Part shown: positions 1-8,444 of the stretch, one piece after another
Layout: the number at the start of each line of letters is the position of its first letter
Numbering within the stretch: position 1 is the stretch's first letter
NCBI GenBank assembly: GCA_965212525.1
Contig: CBDBVC010000045.1
Location: 62,001 to 126,000, forward strand
Source: SZUA-38 sp965212525
GTDB taxonomy: Bacteria; Pseudomonadota; Gammaproteobacteria; Xanthomonadales; SZUA-38
DNA: 64,000 nucleotides
Reading direction: 5' to 3'
The notes under the pieces: generated by a model
Told to the model about the DNA's origin: nothing
Database searches by the model: none
The model's input: the letters and a program-made list of their open reading frames with translations, nothing else
Program-made: the position numbers and the translations under genes

Positions 1-580
1 ATTTGATCAGAAACTCGCCGCCGTTGTCGTCCTGACGCCAGAGTTCAAAGGTGCGCGATGATGTGTGAACAGCGTCAATGTTCCCGTCGTTTCCCGATTC
101 ACCTGCAGCCAGCAAACGCTTACTGACGGAAAGTGTATCGTTGAGCACGGCATCACAATGCCGGCGTATTTCATCCATCCCTTCATACGAGTGAATCTCG
201 TGCTGCTTGCCATCGATCATGTCGAAGCGCAGCCGGGTGTGGTAATCGCCCTCACCGCTGGCCCGGTAGCGGGCAACCTGTGCGAAATCCAGCAGGCCTT
301 CGGTGCCGTGGACATAGTGATAAACGATGCCACCCTCAACCAGCTCCAGTCCGGGCTCGGATGGGTCTGCACCGCCATGATGCTGTGCAATACCCATGAA
401 CGAAGTCAGCACGAACAGTCCCACGATCAGGACATGCCAGACTGTTTTTCCTTCGATCAGGAGAAACAGCATGAGCAACGCAGCAAGCACACCACCGATG
501 ACAATCATTCGTCGATTCGATCGTTGTCTGCAGACGGAGTCGCTGAGTTTGTAACGCGTTGCCTGGCCAGTGTCACTCAT
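1..580 (-). CDS. Membrane protein of unknown function, 3' end cut by the window edge
   Basis: The frame is open from an ATG at 580 down to base 1 with no stop, giving about 193 residues, so the C-terminus lies outside the window. After a basic N-terminus (residues 1-24, many Arg) there are two hydrophobic segments at roughly residues 26-42 and 47-63, followed by a soluble domain rich in charged residues. This looks like a short two-helix membrane anchor with a cytoplasmic tail. The reading frame has the codon use of its neighbours, and the overlapping plus-strand frame is a shadow. I do not recognise a family. Confidence 0.7.
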   Translation of the reverse strand, partial: MSDTGQATRYKLSDSVCRQRSNRRMIVIGGVLAALLMLFLLIEGKTVWHVLIVGLFVLTSFMGIAQHHGGADPSEPGLELVEGGIVYHYVHGTEGLLDFAQVARYRASGEGDYHTRLRFDMIDGKQHEIHSYEGMDEIRRHCDAVLNDTLSVSKRLLAAGESGNDGNIDAVHTSSRTFELWRQDDNGGEFLIK

Positions 581-616
581 GAGCTAGATATGTGCTTTAT
601 TTCAGGTATTAGTCGT

Positions 617-982
617 TCACTCTGATGCTGATCCCTCACATGGGAAATTACAAATCAGAAATTGCAATCCACCGTCTCTGGTAACGATCAACGGTTCTTC
701 ATCATCAAATAGTGGGGGCTCGATTTCACAATTTTGCTCCATCAACTCAAATTTGTACCTGATGGATTTAATTATTTCCTCACTAGTGCCATCAAGGCAA
801 AAACCCGGGTTCTGAATATGGCTAATAGCAATCCCATAAATTGTACCTGTTGCCACATCGAGTACTGATCCGGCAAATTCATCCATTGACGCATTGTTTT
901 CCGCAAACACGAGCTGAGGAAACAGTATAACTGTCAGAGAGATTAGAACTTTTCGTCGATACAACTCATTTTTTAAACGCAT
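617..982 (-). CDS. Small secreted protein, weakly Rap1a/Tai-like
   Basis: This 121-residue protein begins with a basic stretch and a hydrophobic signal peptide ending near VFA (residue 27), so it is probably exported. The mature part has an alpha-helical G-x-x-x-G segment (about residues 38-52), an FC at 62-63 and a C-terminal FPC. That pattern resembles Rap1a/Tai-type immunity proteins, which keep a disulfide between such cysteines, but the similarity is by eye only. It is AT-richer than the genes to its left. It has no obvious operon partner: the regulator upstream ends at 1017. Confidence 0.6.
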   Translation of the reverse strand: MRLKNELYRRKVLISLTVILFPQLVFAENNASMDEFAGSVLDVATGTIYGIAISHIQNPGFCLDGTSEEIIKSIRYKFELMEQNCEIEPPLFDDEEPLIVTRDGGLQFLICNFPCEGSASE

Positions 983-1016
983 AGATTATCAATATCCATA
1001 TGATTGATTTTTAAAA

Positions 1017-1709
1017 TCATGTCGATGACTCCGTCTGCGACTGCAGCATGCGTTCAAGTTTCCGCTTGTAGGGGCGAAACCAGAATTCGACAAACAGCGC
1101 TGCGTAGAGCAGGGGCTTGATGATGATGGGAATGACAGTCCGGTACTGGTCGAACAGGTCCGGCTTGTGCACGGCCAGTGCCAGACCGGTGACCAGGCTG
1201 GCCACCACACCGATGGTGTAGGCATTGGCAATCAGCGACTGCGCCTGAACAATCAGGCTGCCCAGGCCCGATGCCCGAACCGGGTAGCGCACCAGCCAGG
1301 AGGTTCGGTCGAGCAGGGTATGAGTGGCCTTCAGACCGTAGGTCATGATCGACATCACCACGGTCAGTCCGATGACGGTAAAGAAACTCGCCATTTCCCA
1401 CTTTCCGTTAGTGCCCGTCAGCAGGATCACGGCTGGAATCGCCAGACCGAGAATGAACAGACCGAATGCACCACTCCAGTCGGTTCTCATCTCGGATGAG
1501 TTCTGTTCATCGGCATCCGGCCCGGAAAGCTCACTGGGTGACAGGTCGAAGGCCGAGGCCAGCGCCATTCTGGTTTCCAGAGAACAGCTGCCATCCCGCT
1601 CGATACGCTGGATGGTGCGCTCACTGACGCCGCTGATGGCAGCCAGTTTTTCCTGTGACCACCCCCGCTCCTTGCGCAGGGACACGATTTGTTGGCTTGA
1701 AAGACTCAT
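1017..1709 (-). CDS. XRE-family DNA-binding protein fused to a membrane domain
   Basis: The N-terminus (residues 1-60 from the ATG at 1709) is a helix-turn-helix of the Cro/C1 type, with the pattern RGWSQEKLAAISGVSERTIQ and a following IERDG. The C-terminal half (about residues 80-215) has four hydrophobic segments, so the regulator is membrane-anchored. The open frame extends upstream to 1892, but that part is unlike the family and overlaps the next gene, so I chose the internal ATG. Proteins of this layout may sense a membrane or extracellular signal directly. No ligand or target is evident; its own promoter or the adjacent ATP-grasp gene are possible targets. Confidence 0.8.
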   Translation of the reverse strand: MSLSSQQIVSLRKERGWSQEKLAAISGVSERTIQRIERDGSCSLETRMALASAFDLSPSELSGPDADEQNSSEMRTDWSGAFGLFILGLAIPAVILLTGTNGKWEMASFFTVIGLTVVMSIMTYGLKATHTLLDRTSWLVRYPVRASGLGSLIVQAQSLIANAYTIGVVASLVTGLALAVHKPDLFDQYRTVIPIIIKPLLYAALFVEFWFRPYKRKLERMLQSQTESST

Positions 1710-1827
1710 GATGCAATTCCGTGTGGTTTGATTGTCGACGATTTTGCGCGTCAGCGAAACCACCCTCCACGACAGACTCCCGCCAACAGACCGACAGCGG
1801 CCCGCCAGCATCAGAATTCTGAAGTGA

Positions 1828-2601
1828 TCAGGCCAGCATTTTGCAGAACACGTCGGCGTCCCAGGACTTGCGATCTGACACCTGACCGTCACCCAGTTCC
1901 ACCAGTCTCAGCTCACCGTCCTCGCGCTCGATAATGTCCACCGAATAGAACGGTGCCTGGTGAATGCCGGCAATTGCCTTGACAATATCGGGTATCGAAC
2001 CATCCGCAGACCAGGGTGTGCCCTTGAACACGAAGTAGCGTGATTCGGTTTCGGGCCGATACTGCTCCACCCGGCGCAGCGAGATGCCGCCTTCAATCTC
2101 GCCACGATGTTCACGGATCAGATCGATGATCTCCGTTACCTCGGCGGGCGACTGGGCAATGGAACCGCGCTCGTTGTAGTTGGATTTGACGTAATCCTTG
2201 ACGAAGAATGCGGGCCAGCCGAGCTCCGCTGCCTCTTGTTCCAGCTGATCGGATTCTTCCAGGAAACAGGTCTCGGCAGTGTATTCCCGACAGCTGTCAT
2301 ACCAGTTGGGCAGGTGGTGCGATGCCAGATAATCGGCGGGCGAGGTCAGCATAGTCGCGCCCCTTTTAGTCACCAGCCGTGCGAAGCTGGTGTACAGATC
2401 CGGACTCATCATCCAGCCACGGTACAGCACCACGTCACCATCGCTCAGCGCAGGCTTGGGGCGAAACTCTTCAAACGCCAGCGTGTCGTAATCGAACAGC
2501 GAGCAGCCCACACCCATCGATTTGAGGCAGTGGTATTCCTCCTGGAATGGGCCGTCGGCTTCTTTGGTGTCAATCGGGTTAACGGGGAACAGGATTTTCA
2601 T
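1828..2601 (-). CDS. ATP-grasp domain protein (DUF4343-like)
   Basis: This 257-residue protein has the layout of a small stand-alone ATP-grasp enzyme: an N-terminal alpha/beta part (MKILFPVNP), a central AFFVKDYVKSN segment that fits the ATP-binding Lys strand, and a C-terminal VDIIEREDGELRLVELGDG segment carrying the acidic metal ligands. ATP-grasp enzymes join a carboxylate to an amine or thiol through an acyl-phosphate. The acceptor substrate cannot be told from the sequence. It resembles the DUF4343 group, often found in phage and accessory loci. It is probably cytoplasmic; no partner gene is obvious. Confidence 0.7.
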   Translation of the reverse strand: MKILFPVNPIDTKEADGPFQEEYHCLKSMGVGCSLFDYDTLAFEEFRPKPALSDGDVVLYRGWMMSPDLYTSFARLVTKRGATMLTSPADYLASHHLPNWYDSCREYTAETCFLEESDQLEQEAAELGWPAFFVKDYVKSNYNERGSIAQSPAEVTEIIDLIREHRGEIEGGISLRRVEQYRPETESRYFVFKGTPWSADGSIPDIVKAIAGIHQAPFYSVDIIEREDGELRLVELGDGQVSDRKSWDADVFCKMLA

Positions 2602-2664
2602 GCGATTTCTTTTCAGTCTTTCCGTGTAGGTATCCGATTAATCGCAGTCCGCTCTCAACTGCGG

Positions 2665-3471
2665 TCAGTCTGGACCACTGTTCGAGATTTCATATTTTGT
2701 GCCACAAACCTTGCAGTTGTATTCCCAGTAATAGTGTTCCTCTTCATCATGACCGCAATGTGGGCACCAGACCCGGTCTTTCCGATGCCTCATGAATACC
2801 AGGCGCCTCGGTGGGCGTTTGGCACGTATGCCATGTCGCTTGAGCAGGAGCGCAATGAGCACACCTGCGACGAAACCACTCAGATTCGCTACGAATCCGG
2901 GCTGGATCACTTCGGCGTCTGTGAAGTGTCGGGCAACCAGGGCAAAGATGGTCTGAAACAGAAACCAGGAAAACACCGCACCAAGCGCGCTGGTGTAAAA
3001 TTCAGAAAATTCCCATTCTGTATGGGTCAGTTGAACGTCCACATGTGCATATCTGAAAAAGACAAGATAAGCACCCACCACACCTGAGACAGCACCGGAT
3101 GATCCTGTTATCAACTGGGATGATTCCGAACTCAGGCTCAGCTCGACAAACTGGGCCACAAGGCCACACGCCAGAAAAAAGGCCAGGAACCGAAACGGCC
3201 CCAGCACATCTTTGATATTGTCACCAAACATCCAAAGAAAATGACCGGCGACCAACAAGCCCATGACTGAGTGAGGAATGCATAGTGCCGTAAACAGGTT
3301 GAGCCATGATGGAGATTGTGGATTGAGTGCACCCGTGTGCAGAAGCACCTCACCTGATGGCACTGACTGAATGAAGATAAATACCAGTACATTCACCCCC
3401 ACCAGGATATACACCATCACGGGTGTGTTTCTGAGAGGGTTATCCTTCTCCCAGGGTATCAAATAGCCCAT
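2665..3471 (-). CDS. Rhomboid-family membrane protein, probably inactive, with C-terminal zinc ribbon
   Basis: This 268-residue protein has about six hydrophobic helices and rhomboid landmarks: FLWMFGDN (residues 78-85) and GSSG (123-126), where Ser125 would be the nucleophile. The partner residues look lost. The usual H-x-x-x-N of the second helix aligns with G71 and A75, and the usual HLGG of the last helix reads NLSG, putting Asn196 where the catalytic His belongs. It is therefore probably a pseudoprotease. The C-terminal tail holds C236-x2-C239 and C253-x2-C256, a zinc ribbon. The family classification is firm; the loss of catalysis is inferred from my alignment by eye. Confidence 0.85.
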   Translation of the reverse strand: MGYLIPWEKDNPLRNTPVMVYILVGVNVLVFIFIQSVPSGEVLLHTGALNPQSPSWLNLFTALCIPHSVMGLLVAGHFLWMFGDNIKDVLGPFRFLAFFLACGLVAQFVELSLSSESSQLITGSSGAVSGVVGAYLVFFRYAHVDVQLTHTEWEFSEFYTSALGAVFSWFLFQTIFALVARHFTDAEVIQPGFVANLSGFVAGVLIALLLKRHGIRAKRPPRRLVFMRHRKDRVWCPHCGHDEEEHYYWEYNCKVCGTKYEISNSGPD

Positions 3472-3501
3472 GCGTTCACCTTCGACACTGATCAGGCAAC
3501 T

Positions 3502-4272
3502 TCACAACTTCTTGCCCAGGATGCTGTACACCAGCGGCACGTCATGACCGTTGTTGTCGAGATAGAACCGGCCCGGTTCCCGTTCCTCCAATCCCTCGAA
3601 ACAGTTGTGCGGGCTGTAAGGGTGTTCATTGAACTGGTCGATTCGAATACCCGCGCGAATCAGGGCATTGATTACATCACTCACCGGATGCGCCCACAGT
3701 ACGATGCTGCTTTCCTCGCCGTCGCAGTTTTCAGTGTAGGTGCCTTCCTGCTCCACATCGGGCTCGGGTGAATGGAAGTAGCGGAACCCGGCCACCAGAT
3801 CGTAGACTGGGTGGAACTCGGCGATGTGAAAGGTGCCGCCCGGCTTGAGCGAGCGGGCAATGACACGCGCCCAGCGATCGATGTCAGGCAGCCAGCACAC
3901 CACACCATAGGAGGTAAAAACGATATCGTATTGCTCTGCGGTGTGTTCCCATACCTGATACACGTCCGAACAGATGAACTGCGCATCGAGGCCCGTTGTC
4001 GAGGCCAGCTCATTCGCCTTGGCGATGGCTTGCGGCGAGAGATCAACACCCGTTACCCGGGCACCGCGTCGAGCCCATGACAGGGTATCGAGCCCAAAAT
4101 GGCACTGCAGGTGCAGCAGAGTTTTGCCCGAGACATCACCCAGTTCAGCAAGCTCGATCTCCTTCAGCGTGCAATCGCCACTGAGAAAGCCGTCGATGTC
4201 ATAGAACTCGGACTTGACATGAATGGCCGTGCGTTTGTCCCAGGTGTCGCGGTTGGTCTTGAGATAATCCAT
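3502..4272 (-). CDS. Class I SAM-dependent methyltransferase
   Basis: The 256-residue protein has a Rossmann-fold methyltransferase core: motif I reads LLHLQCHFGLDTLSWA, followed by the acidic strand GARVTGVDLS, and then a post-motif region IVFTSYGVVCWLPD and LKPGGTFHIAEFHPV. LHLQCHFG is typical of a ubiquinone/menaquinone-like UbiE-related group of unknown substrate. The frame continues upstream to 4386, but the ATG at 4272 (MDYLKTNRDTWDKR) matches the family start. The 167-residue secreted protein gene ends 25 bases upstream, so the two could be co-transcribed. The substrate is unknown. Confidence 0.85.
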   Translation of the reverse strand: MDYLKTNRDTWDKRTAIHVKSEFYDIDGFLSGDCTLKEIELAELGDVSGKTLLHLQCHFGLDTLSWARRGARVTGVDLSPQAIAKANELASTTGLDAQFICSDVYQVWEHTAEQYDIVFTSYGVVCWLPDIDRWARVIARSLKPGGTFHIAEFHPVYDLVAGFRYFHSPEPDVEQEGTYTENCDGEESSIVLWAHPVSDVINALIRAGIRIDQFNEHPYSPHNCFEGLEEREPGRFYLDNNGHDVPLVYSILGKKL

Positions 4273-4297
4273 GATTGTTTTCGCGTAAGCGATGCTG

Positions 4298-4801
4298 TCA
4301 GTCGGACAACTTGTCGTCTTTCGATCGGGTGCAGCGTTCCGTATCAACACTACCGACAACCACCGATTTGAATGTGTTCGCATCAATGACGGTCAGCTCG
4401 GCCACAACCGGTTGCCTGAGCCCGTTCGACATCATCATCATGAAATCATCGCTGTGGATACCCAGCCCATCCTTGCCTGGCGTGAGTTGAACATCATCCG
4501 TCGCGTTCTCGAGGTGGTTGGCCTCCAGTGTGTAGGTGCCAGACTTCTCGATCGACAATATGGAGGTCGTGTTCGGGTCGTGTTTGAAGAAGGACACCAT
4601 ATGTCCTGAATAGGCATAGCGTCCGGTTGCCTGCACATGTTCAACCCGACCGATCACTTCCACCACCATGTCACCCGGGTAGACGGTCTGGCTGCTGCAA
4701 TTCCACGTTCCGTTGAGGTAGGCGTTATTGATCAGAATGCGATCATCTGCGGATACATGATTCACAATGATCACTAACAAGAATGTAAGTATTCTACTCA
4801 T
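4298..4801 (-). CDS. Small secreted protein of unknown function
   Basis: This 167-residue protein starts at the ATG at 4801, preceded by GAGGAA at good spacing. It has a signal peptide (residues 1-18, ending VSA), so it is exported. The mature domain looks beta-rich (NGTWNCSSQTVYPGD, GRYAYSGHMVSFF, SGTYTLEANHLENAT) with a late cysteine (TERC). The beginning, NGTWxC, resembles lipocalin-like or META-like small beta domains, but I cannot assign a family. It lies just upstream of the methyltransferase gene. Confidence 0.7.
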   Translation of the reverse strand: MSRILTFLLVIIVNHVSADDRILINNAYLNGTWNCSSQTVYPGDMVVEVIGRVEHVQATGRYAYSGHMVSFFKHDPNTTSILSIEKSGTYTLEANHLENATDDVQLTPGKDGLGIHSDDFMMMMSNGLRQPVVAELTVIDANTFKSVVVGSVDTERCTRSKDDKLSD

Positions 4802-4852
4802 TTCTAGCGTTCCTCTTTTCGCTTGAAGTCTGCTTGTCGCCACGATAATAGT

Positions 4853-5341
4853 TCAGGCACGCGACCTCCACCTGTACCAGGCCAGCGCTGATACAAGTAA
4901 TGCGTTTCCAATATACACCAGCAGTGACGGTGTCAGGTCGATGCCGGCTGCATTGCCCTGACCGGCGATGAAACCCAGATAAACCAGCCCATGCAGCACC
5001 GCCACGGCCAATGCCGCCAATCCCCATGGAATCGGATAACGAAAGGCAAGAAATAATGTGGTCAGTGGAACAGCCCCGGCGATGACAAACTTGCCCCAAT
5101 CCTCATTCAGCATGGCCAGGGCAAACACAGCCCCGCCCAGAACCACAATTGCCAACCACCAGGGCTTTGCATTCCCAGATGGCGTCGCAGGTAGTCCATC
5201 GCTGGAATCATCCGTTACCGATTGTGCCGGCTGCAAGGAGCGCCGCAGTGCATCAGCATTTTTCTGAGCCGTGATGGCCTGAATAATCGCGATAACGATT
5301 GATGTCACTGCCGTAATCACGGCGGCAATGATGGTTTCCAT
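4853..5341 (-). CDS. Membrane protein of unknown function
   Basis: This 162-residue protein has an N-terminal hydrophobic helix (residues 3-24), a polar linker rich in Ser, Asp and Pro (30-58), and three or four further membrane segments between residues 60 and 155, ending in a basic RWRSRA tail. The single N-terminal helix, linker and later helical bundle suggest an inner-membrane protein with a cytoplasmic linker. No conserved charged pair or motif indicates transport or catalysis. The stop lies 51 bases before the start of the downstream secreted-protein gene. Confidence 0.65.
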   Translation of the reverse strand: METIIAAVITAVTSIVIAIIQAITAQKNADALRRSLQPAQSVTDDSSDGLPATPSGNAKPWWLAIVVLGGAVFALAMLNEDWGKFVIAGAVPLTTLFLAFRYPIPWGLAALAVAVLHGLVYLGFIAGQGNAAGIDLTPSLLVYIGNALLVSALAWYRWRSRA

Positions 5342-5410
5342 GACATGTTCCCCTATTTAGATAACGAATTTGTACGATGTAAGCGAGTCTGGATTCTGTA
5401 CTAATGCCTC

Positions 5411-6265
5411 TTACTGAATATTCTTAAGTATTTCCAGATACCGTCTGGTCGCAGGTTTGGAGACGACACCCTTTTCGCAAAACTTCAGCCCCTTCAATCC
5501 CCGGTGTGAACGCTCGATCACAATGTTTCCACCGTCAAGTTTCGATTGCAGCAGCTGCAGTGCGGCGTCAAATCGCGAATCGACCCTGGCATGCCTGAAG
5601 AACGACAGGACATAGACGTAGTAAAACAGGTTGTATCGAAGAAAGGGATACTCCAGTGTCATGAATTTCTGCCCAATTCCCCAGTGACAGGGTCCCATTG
5701 GTTCACGCGATACCCAGTGCCCCAGCAACAGTTCGACAGCCTTGTCGACATTCTCTGAGCAGTCTCTGAATTCTGGAAACCAGCGCAAGACATCCAGCGC
5801 ATACAATGTCGCACCCGGATTGCCGCAGGCCGTCTCCGGACCCTTGCCAAACCGGCTGAAACTGCATCGCCAGCCACCAGACTCGTGAGTGTTATCCAGC
5901 AGATAACTCACCGTGCGTTTGACCGCTGCGTTCGACTTCAGACCAAAGCGGCAGAGCATGCGAACGGCTTCTGCCGTATAGCAGGGATACATCGGTGATT
6001 TCGGTCCGACGCGAACCCGGCCATCATCTCGCGATGCATCAAGAATGAGACGCAGGCCACCCTGAACCGCCTCGTGAGATTTGGGCACACCCAGCTCGTG
6101 CAGAATACCCAGTGATGAAATAGTGCTGTAGGGGTTACCCACATAGATTCGGCCGTCTTCCGTGCCCCAGTAATCAGCACCATTGTCGTGACGTCGCGCC
6201 AGAATCGCGTCAATATCTGACTGGTGAGCTTTTGCAGGCATTGGATCGGCCAAAGATTGAATCAT
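5411..6265 (-). CDS. Prenyltransferase/squalene-oxidase-repeat (alpha/alpha toroid) protein
   Basis: The 284-residue protein is built of helical pairs with repeat signatures of the terpene cyclase/prenyltransferase toroid: YSTISSLGILHELG, YPCYTAEAVRMLCRFG, SGGWRCS and GATLYALDVLRWFPE. No DxDD or complete QW motif set is present, and it is much shorter than a squalene-hopene cyclase, so cyclisation of terpenes is unlikely. Small toroid proteins of this type have unknown roles. It stands alone between a membrane protein gene and a GNAT gene. There is no signal peptide. Confidence 0.7.
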   Translation of the reverse strand: MIQSLADPMPAKAHQSDIDAILARRHDNGADYWGTEDGRIYVGNPYSTISSLGILHELGVPKSHEAVQGGLRLILDASRDDGRVRVGPKSPMYPCYTAEAVRMLCRFGLKSNAAVKRTVSYLLDNTHESGGWRCSFSRFGKGPETACGNPGATLYALDVLRWFPEFRDCSENVDKAVELLLGHWVSREPMGPCHWGIGQKFMTLEYPFLRYNLFYYVYVLSFFRHARVDSRFDAALQLLQSKLDGGNIVIERSHRGLKGLKFCEKGVVSKPATRRYLEILKNIQ

Positions 6266-6323
6266 ACACCAGGTAAGCGTGCCCAGGCCTGATCAATAAG
6301 TGGGTCTTGATCACACCCTGCAA

Positions 6324-6764
6324 TCAACACGATTGCCTCTGCATGAGATATTCGTGCTCATCCTCGCTCGTGATGCTGAAGCCGAGTCGACGGTATAAAC
6401 CCATCGCCGGGTTTTTCTTTAGCACGCTCAAGCAAAGGGCCTTGCCCCTGCTGTCCTCGATCAGTTGTTCGACGACCGCACTCCCAAGACCACGTCCCTG
6501 ATGCTCTGGCTCGATTTGCAACTGAATGATTTCAATCGACTCATCATTCTCGCGATACTTGATGGTGCCGATTCGCTCACCCCTGAAGAACAGCAATCGA
6601 AAACCGTCAAATTCATGCTCGATGCGCTGCCAGTGCTCGTCCTCGCTAAGGAAAATGCCTGCCTGTTCCAGGTGATCGATCATGGTCTGCCGTCGCAGCG
6701 CATAGAGGTAGGGCTTGTCCGCCTCTGTCGCCTTCTGAAGTTCGATAGTCTCAACTGGGTCCAT
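6324..6764 (-). CDS. GNAT-family N-acetyltransferase
   Basis: The 146-residue protein shows the GNAT acetyl-CoA-binding motif as IEPEHQGRGLGSAVVEQL (about residues 88-105), the preceding strand IEIIQLQI, and the closing LSVLKKNPAMGLYRRLGF. It transfers an acetyl group from acetyl-CoA to an amine of an unidentified substrate. The open frame extends to 6896, but the ATG at 6764 gives the family length and leaves 5 bases after the upstream gene, so the two are probably co-transcribed. Confidence 0.85.
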   Translation of the reverse strand: MDPVETIELQKATEADKPYLYALRRQTMIDHLEQAGIFLSEDEHWQRIEHEFDGFRLLFFRGERIGTIKYRENDESIEIIQLQIEPEHQGRGLGSAVVEQLIEDSRGKALCLSVLKKNPAMGLYRRLGFSITSEDEHEYLMQRQSC

Positions 6765-6769
6765 GCCGA

Positions 6770-7096
6770 CTATCTTAAAAACATCACACTGAAAAACATC
6801 ACATACACGCCAATGACCGGTGAGACGATCAACACAATGGCGCACACGCGCGAGGTTCGGGAAGTCTGGTGGAGGAGCAGCCAGATGCCTAACCACACCA
6901 TCGACAGCCCGAACAGCAGCATGCCGAGCGGGCCAAGCAGGCCAAGGCTCAACGTGGTGATGAGCAGGGCAAACACCAGCGCAGCCAGCATGGCGAGGAT
7001 GGGGCTCTTGATGGTTGCGTTGTCCTGATCGGCAACCATTTGCGCTTGGTGGTTTGCGGACCCTTTCTGTTTAATGTCGTTCGATGGTTCCATCAT
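6770..7096 (-). CDS. Small membrane protein of unknown function
   Basis: The protein has a polar N-terminal third and three hydrophobic segments (around ILAMLAALVFALLITTL, LLGMLLFGLSMVWLGIW-type and IVLIVSPVIGVYVMFF). I prefer the ATG at 7096, preceded by GGTGGA at good spacing, giving 108 residues. A TTG at 7144 in the same frame would give 124 residues and overlap the upstream gene by 17 bases. It lies between the secreted-protein gene (7128-7712) and the GNAT gene, with very short spacings that suggest one transcript. Confidence 0.6.
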   Translation of the reverse strand: MMEPSNDIKQKGSANHQAQMVADQDNATIKSPILAMLAALVFALLITTLSLGLLGPLGMLLFGLSMVWLGIWLLLHQTSRTSRVCAIVLIVSPVIGVYVMFFSVMFLR

Positions 7097-7127
7097 CAGA
7101 GCGTCCACCGCTTTTTTCCAATCGGCA

Positions 7128-7712
7128 TCATTTCCATCGTGCAATCAAGCCCAGTGTGCGTTCTGTGACCGGTGATTCAACATCTGAAAGACGCCATCGG
7201 TCCGTGCGGGTAAATACCAGGCCCACAGGATCACCCACGGCCTGTGCAATAAACCGAATCTGAGCCTGATTCTCGGTCTGACTTGCCATACAGAGCGTAA
7301 ATTGCTTTTCATCGGCAGGTATTGGCGTCTGGTCACAGCTTTCGATCGTGTCGATTGCATCCCTGGCTTTCAGGTAAACCCGTGTGTAGTCAGACAGCAA
7401 ACGCGGGACCAGAAACAACACGGCCTTTTCCTCCATACCGGCTGTGGTTTCGTCATCATGCTCAAGATCCTTCAGCGCCTCCCTGATGCGCAACCTCATG
7501 TTGTTGTTCACTGATTCGAAGTCAACGTAGTCCGCCAGGTCGCTTTCCCACTTTATCCGATTTTCTTTCGGTAGCTTTCTGTCGTCACTGATGAGGTACT
7601 CAATACCGATGCTGCGCATGGTGTCGTCGATTGTTTCCTCAGGCTCACATTCGGCGGAAACCACAGAGGCAGCCAGAAACCAGATCAAGGGAAGGCAAAT
7701 AATTTTCAGCAT
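7128..7712 (-). CDS. Secreted protein of unknown function
   Basis: From the ATG at 7712 the protein has 194 residues and a clear signal peptide (1-20, ending VVSA). The mature chain is charged and helical, with three Cys (ECEP near the start, ESCDQ, TLCMA) that could form disulfides in the periplasm. I do not recognise a family. A possible start 24 bases further upstream is less likely because the signal peptide would be preceded by extra basic residues. It leads a short run of closely spaced genes (small membrane protein, GNAT). Confidence 0.6.
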   Translation of the reverse strand: MLKIICLPLIWFLAASVVSAECEPEETIDDTMRSIGIEYLISDDRKLPKENRIKWESDLADYVDFESVNNNMRLRIREALKDLEHDDETTAGMEEKAVLFLVPRLLSDYTRVYLKARDAIDTIESCDQTPIPADEKQFTLCMASQTENQAQIRFIAQAVGDPVGLVFTRTDRWRLSDVESPVTERTLGLIARWK

Positions 7713-7813
7713 GGTGCGTTTCCTGTGTGTCTCCACAGCCCGATCAATGCCGGATACAACATGAAATTCGCACAGTCCATTGAGAAAGGCAAATCAGAGC
7801 CCGGCTGCGGGTT

Positions 7814-8359
7814 CTACCGCCACTTGATCGAACAGCCCATGCTGGGCTCCTGATGCTCGGGGCCTTCTCCCGTCTCGGCAATCTGCCACATGGCGTTGAG
7901 CAGTTCAGGTGTTCGTGATAGCGCGCTGCCCATGCCGACATCATCGAGCCTGCCACGATACTGCAGCTCACCCTGACTGTTCAGACCGAAAAAGTCCGGC
8001 GTGCAGATGGCGCCATAGGCCCGACCGACTGACTGATCTTCATCCACCAGGTAGGGAAACTCAAAACCGTAACTGGCCGCAAACTGTGTCATCTTGTCCG
8101 GCGCATCCGCGGCGTAATTCTGGTAATCGTTGGACATGACGGCCAGAACGCCAATGCCTTCGCTCTTCAGCTGACGGGCATCATCTGCCAGCCTGTCCGC
8201 AATGGCTTTTACATACGGGCAGTGATTGCAGATAAAGGCGATCAACAAACCCTTGTCACCGAGGTGATCGCGCATGGAAAACTCGGTGCCCTCGGGGTTC
8301 TTCAGCGTAAAGTCAGGTGCCTTCCAGCCGAAGTCGCAAAGTGGGGTGTCTTTCAGCAT
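7814..8359 (-). CDS. Thioredoxin-fold protein (AhpC/TSA redoxin domain)
   Basis: The 181-residue protein has the redoxin layout: APDFTLKNPEG (about residues 14-24), then a C44-N-H-C47 active-site motif in FICNHCPYV, and GVLAVMSND followed by the cis-Pro-type segment ICTPDFFGL. Family members with CNHCPYV are thioredoxin-like proteins that probably reduce disulfides or peroxides; the exact substrate is unknown. There is no signal peptide, so it should be cytoplasmic. It stands alone with more than 80 bases on each side. Confidence 0.85.
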   Translation of the reverse strand: MLKDTPLCDFGWKAPDFTLKNPEGTEFSMRDHLGDKGLLIAFICNHCPYVKAIADRLADDARQLKSEGIGVLAVMSNDYQNYAADAPDKMTQFAASYGFEFPYLVDEDQSVGRAYGAICTPDFFGLNSQGELQYRGRLDDVGMGSALSRTPELLNAMWQIAETGEGPEHQEPSMGCSIKWR

Positions 8360-8444
8360 GCGTTGTTTGCTCCAATGATTGGGATCAAATTATGTAAATC
8401 ATTGTTGTTCAGTAAATTGATTCCTGAGAATCAAGATCAACTTA

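Noticed and set aside
65..625. 186-residue plus-strand open frame at the left edge
   Set aside because: The minus-strand frame 580-1 has membrane segments and codon use of a real gene; the plus frame does not.
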